A stretch of 64,000 bases of DNA from 66-474 sp036279975 (lineage in GTDB: Bacteria > Pseudomonadota > Gammaproteobacteria > Xanthomonadales > Rhodanobacteraceae): contig DASURP010000062.1 of NCBI GenBank assembly GCA_036279975.1, forward strand, positions 45,546 through 109,545, read 5' to 3'. This document shows positions 62,677-64,000 of the stretch, piece after piece (position 1 is the stretch's first letter; the number at the start of each line of letters is the position of its first letter). The notes under the pieces are model-generated. The model saw only the letters and a program-made list of their open reading frames with translations, ran no database searches and was not told the DNA's origin. Made by a program: the position numbers and the translations under genes.

Positions 62677-63732
62677 TCAGCGCAACGCCGCATTGAGCTT
62701 CGCCAGTACCTCGCTGCCGGGGCAAAGTTCGCGTTCGCCCAGCGTGTTGAACGCGGCGGGGACGGTGTCGAGGTGCGCGTGCAGGTCGGGCGCCTCCGGG
62801 TCGAGGTACAGCAATCCCGTGACGATCTCGCCGCGCGCCTGGCAGGCGTGCAGGTAATTCATCGCCGCCACGCGATCGCCGGTGTCGTGGCCTTCCGGCA
62901 ACTTGCGCAGGTGCAACACGCTACCATCGTGCTGGCGCACTTCGCGCAGCTCGCCCGGCGGGTAATCGACCGTGATCTCGTCGCGCGGCGAGATGAAATC
63001 CATCCGGCACAATGCATGGTTGTGTTCGCGCACGTAATCGTAACTCTTGGTGCTGCCGGGGTGGTTGTTGAACGCGACGCATGGACTCAACACATCCACG
63101 AAGGCCGCACCCTTGTGGGTCATGGCCGCTTTCAGGATCGGCACCAGTTGCGTCTTGTCGCCGGAGAAACTGCGCGCCACGAAGCTCGCGCCCAGCTGCA
63201 GCGCCATGCCCACCATGTCTACAGGCGCATCGGTATTGACCGCGCCCTTCTTGGATTTGCTGCCCCGGTCGGCGGTGGCCGAGAACTGGCCCTTGGTCAG
63301 TCCGTACACGCCGTTGTTCTCGACAACGTAGACCATGTCCACGCCGCGCCGGATCGCATGCACGAACTGGCCGATGCCGATCGATGCGGAATCGCCATCG
63401 CCCGAGATGCCGAGGTACAGCAACCCGCGATTGGCAAGGTTCGCGCCGGTCAGCACCGACGGCATGCGTCCATGCACCGCGTTGAAGCCATGCGAGGCCG
63501 ACAGGAAATACGTGGGCGTCTTGCTGCTGCAACCGATGCCGGAAATCTTCGCCACGCGGTGTGGCTCGATGTCCAGTTCCCAGCAGGCCTGGATGATCGC
63601 CGCCGAAATCGAATCGTGCCCGCAGCCCGCGCACAGGGTCGAGATTGCGCCTTCGTAGTCGCGGCGCGTGAAGCCGACGCGGTTTTTCGTCAGCGAGGGG
63701 TGGCGCAGCTTGGGTTTGGGAAGATACGTCAT
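62677..63732 (-). CDS. korB: 2-oxoacid:ferredoxin oxidoreductase, beta subunit
   Basis: 351 residues. Thiamine-diphosphate motif GDGDSASIGIGQ ... ENNGVYGLTKGQ and cluster-related Cys in CAGCGHDS and GCSSKTPT. This is the two-subunit 2-oxoglutarate:ferredoxin type, catalysing reversible succinyl-CoA/2-oxoglutarate conversion with ferredoxin. It acts with the alpha subunit, whose probable C-terminus lies upstream after a 175-bp repeat-filled gap. Confidence 0.93.
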   Translation of the reverse strand: MTYLPKPKLRHPSLTKNRVGFTRRDYEGAISTLCAGCGHDSISAAIIQACWELDIEPHRVAKISGIGCSSKTPTYFLSASHGFNAVHGRMPSVLTGANLANRGLLYLGISGDGDSASIGIGQFVHAIRRGVDMVYVVENNGVYGLTKGQFSATADRGSKSKKGAVNTDAPVDMVGMALQLGASFVARSFSGDKTQLVPILKAAMTHKGAAFVDVLSPCVAFNNHPGSTKSYDYVREHNHALCRMDFISPRDEITVDYPPGELREVRQHDGSVLHLRKLPEGHDTGDRVAAMNYLHACQARGEIVTGLLYLDPEAPDLHAHLDTVPAAFNTLGERELCPGSEVLAKLNAALR

Positions 63733-63755
63733 GGCGTCACCTCATTCCTTCGACC

Positions 63756-63885
63756 GAAAAAAACCATCGTCGTTCCGGGGCTGCGTCGGACGCAATCCGG
63801 CGCTGAACCCGGAATCCGTTTGCCTTGCCACGAAGATCAAGATGGATTCCGGCTTTCGCCGGAATGGCGATGCTTTTTCCATCGT
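63756..63885. repeat. REP-like repeats between korA and korB
   Basis: Contains CGTTCCGGGGCTGCG, CCCGGAATCCG and the palindrome GGATTCCGGC-ttt-CGCCGGAATGG near 63842-63865. These belong to the same ATTCCGG/CCGGAATCC family found at about 23.2, 50.6 and 59.9 kb. Confidence 0.7.
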
Positions 63886-63907
63886 CCCTCATCCGTCGTC
63901 CCTGCTC

Positions 63908-64000
63908 CTAGGCCACCTTGCCGCCGCGCAGCGGCGTCACTTCCGCCTTGCCCATGCGTTCGCCGATCGCACTGGCAATGAAGCGCGCCGTGATCGGTGT
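63908..64000 (-). CDS. korA: C-terminal 30 residues of a probable 2-oxoacid:ferredoxin oxidoreductase alpha subunit
   Basis: The frame enters at the window edge and ends at a TAG (63908-63910), encoding TPITARFIASAIGERMGKAE and ten more residues. Assignment to KorA rests mainly on its place immediately upstream of korB in the same direction; the 30 residues alone are not diagnostic. Confidence 0.55.
   Translation of the reverse strand, partial: TPITARFIASAIGERMGKAEVTPLRGGKVA

Overview
The window is a G+C-rich chromosomal segment from a gammaproteobacterium, most likely order Lysobacterales/Xanthomonadales and plausibly a Rhodanobacteraceae-type genus. Reasons: the mtnA-gyrA neighbourhood, a very large NAD-dependent glutamate dehydrogenase, a zinc-free YkgO-type L36, a two-gene class III PHA synthase, a PilH-type regulator and many short palindromic intergenic repeats. 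It is almost entirely housekeeping and metabolic DNA. I found no tRNA, rRNA, prophage, transposase gene or CRISPR array. Taxonomy and most functions are read from translated sequence and remembered families, not from a database search.

Layout. 1-2521: N-terminal half of an NAD-glutamate dehydrogenase. 2.7-7.1 kb: RND efflux adaptor and pump. 7.1-9.0 kb: lipoprotein, LysM protein and aldo/keto reductase. 9.0-12.5 kb: rpsP-rimM-trmD-rplS and ffh. 12.6-14.9 kb: an ArsR repressor, SdpI-like membrane protein and hydrolase cassette lying between ffh and a CcsA/YpjD-like gene. 15-21.3 kb: serine protease, acyltransferase and transketolase. 21.4-26 kb: rpmJ, a small periplasmic protein, the aguA-aguB putrescine pair, a TraB-family protein and an exported protein. 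26-32.2 kb: YggS, DUF488, a TonB-like protein, a PadR/membrane-sensor pair and nfeD with an SPFH protein. 32.3-34.7 kb: an AhpD-like protein, two cytochromes c, pterin dehydratase and an FKBP isomerase.

35.1-39.2 kb: a six-gene operon consisting of a small exported protein, a YtrA-type GntR regulator, an ABC ATPase, a permease and two DUF2884-like lipoproteins, behind a promoter that overlaps an inverted repeat. 39.3-50.4 kb: central carbon and purine genes (fumC, purB, roxA, a GNAT protein, sucA-sucB-lpd). 50.7-55 kb: acuI, pilH, cbpA, hsp20, a peroxiredoxin and a HAD phosphatase. 55.1-59.8 kb: gyrA, gtrA, mtnA and pspC. 60-64 kb: phaE-phaC, a small membrane protein and korB with the tail of a probable korA.

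The least-explained sequence is intergenic. A roughly 138-nt imperfect hairpin separates sucA from sucB. A triple-hairpin repeat separates sucB from lpd. A repeat that begins at the stop codon follows both lpd and phaC. A 270-bp element with 23-bp terminal inverted repeats fits exactly between the gtrA start and the mtnA stop. Two matching hairpin elements lie upstream of rpsP and in the fumC/purB gap. The strongest candidates for undescribed biology are the sucA-sucB RNA structure, the 270-bp element and the YtrA/ABC/DUF2884 operon.
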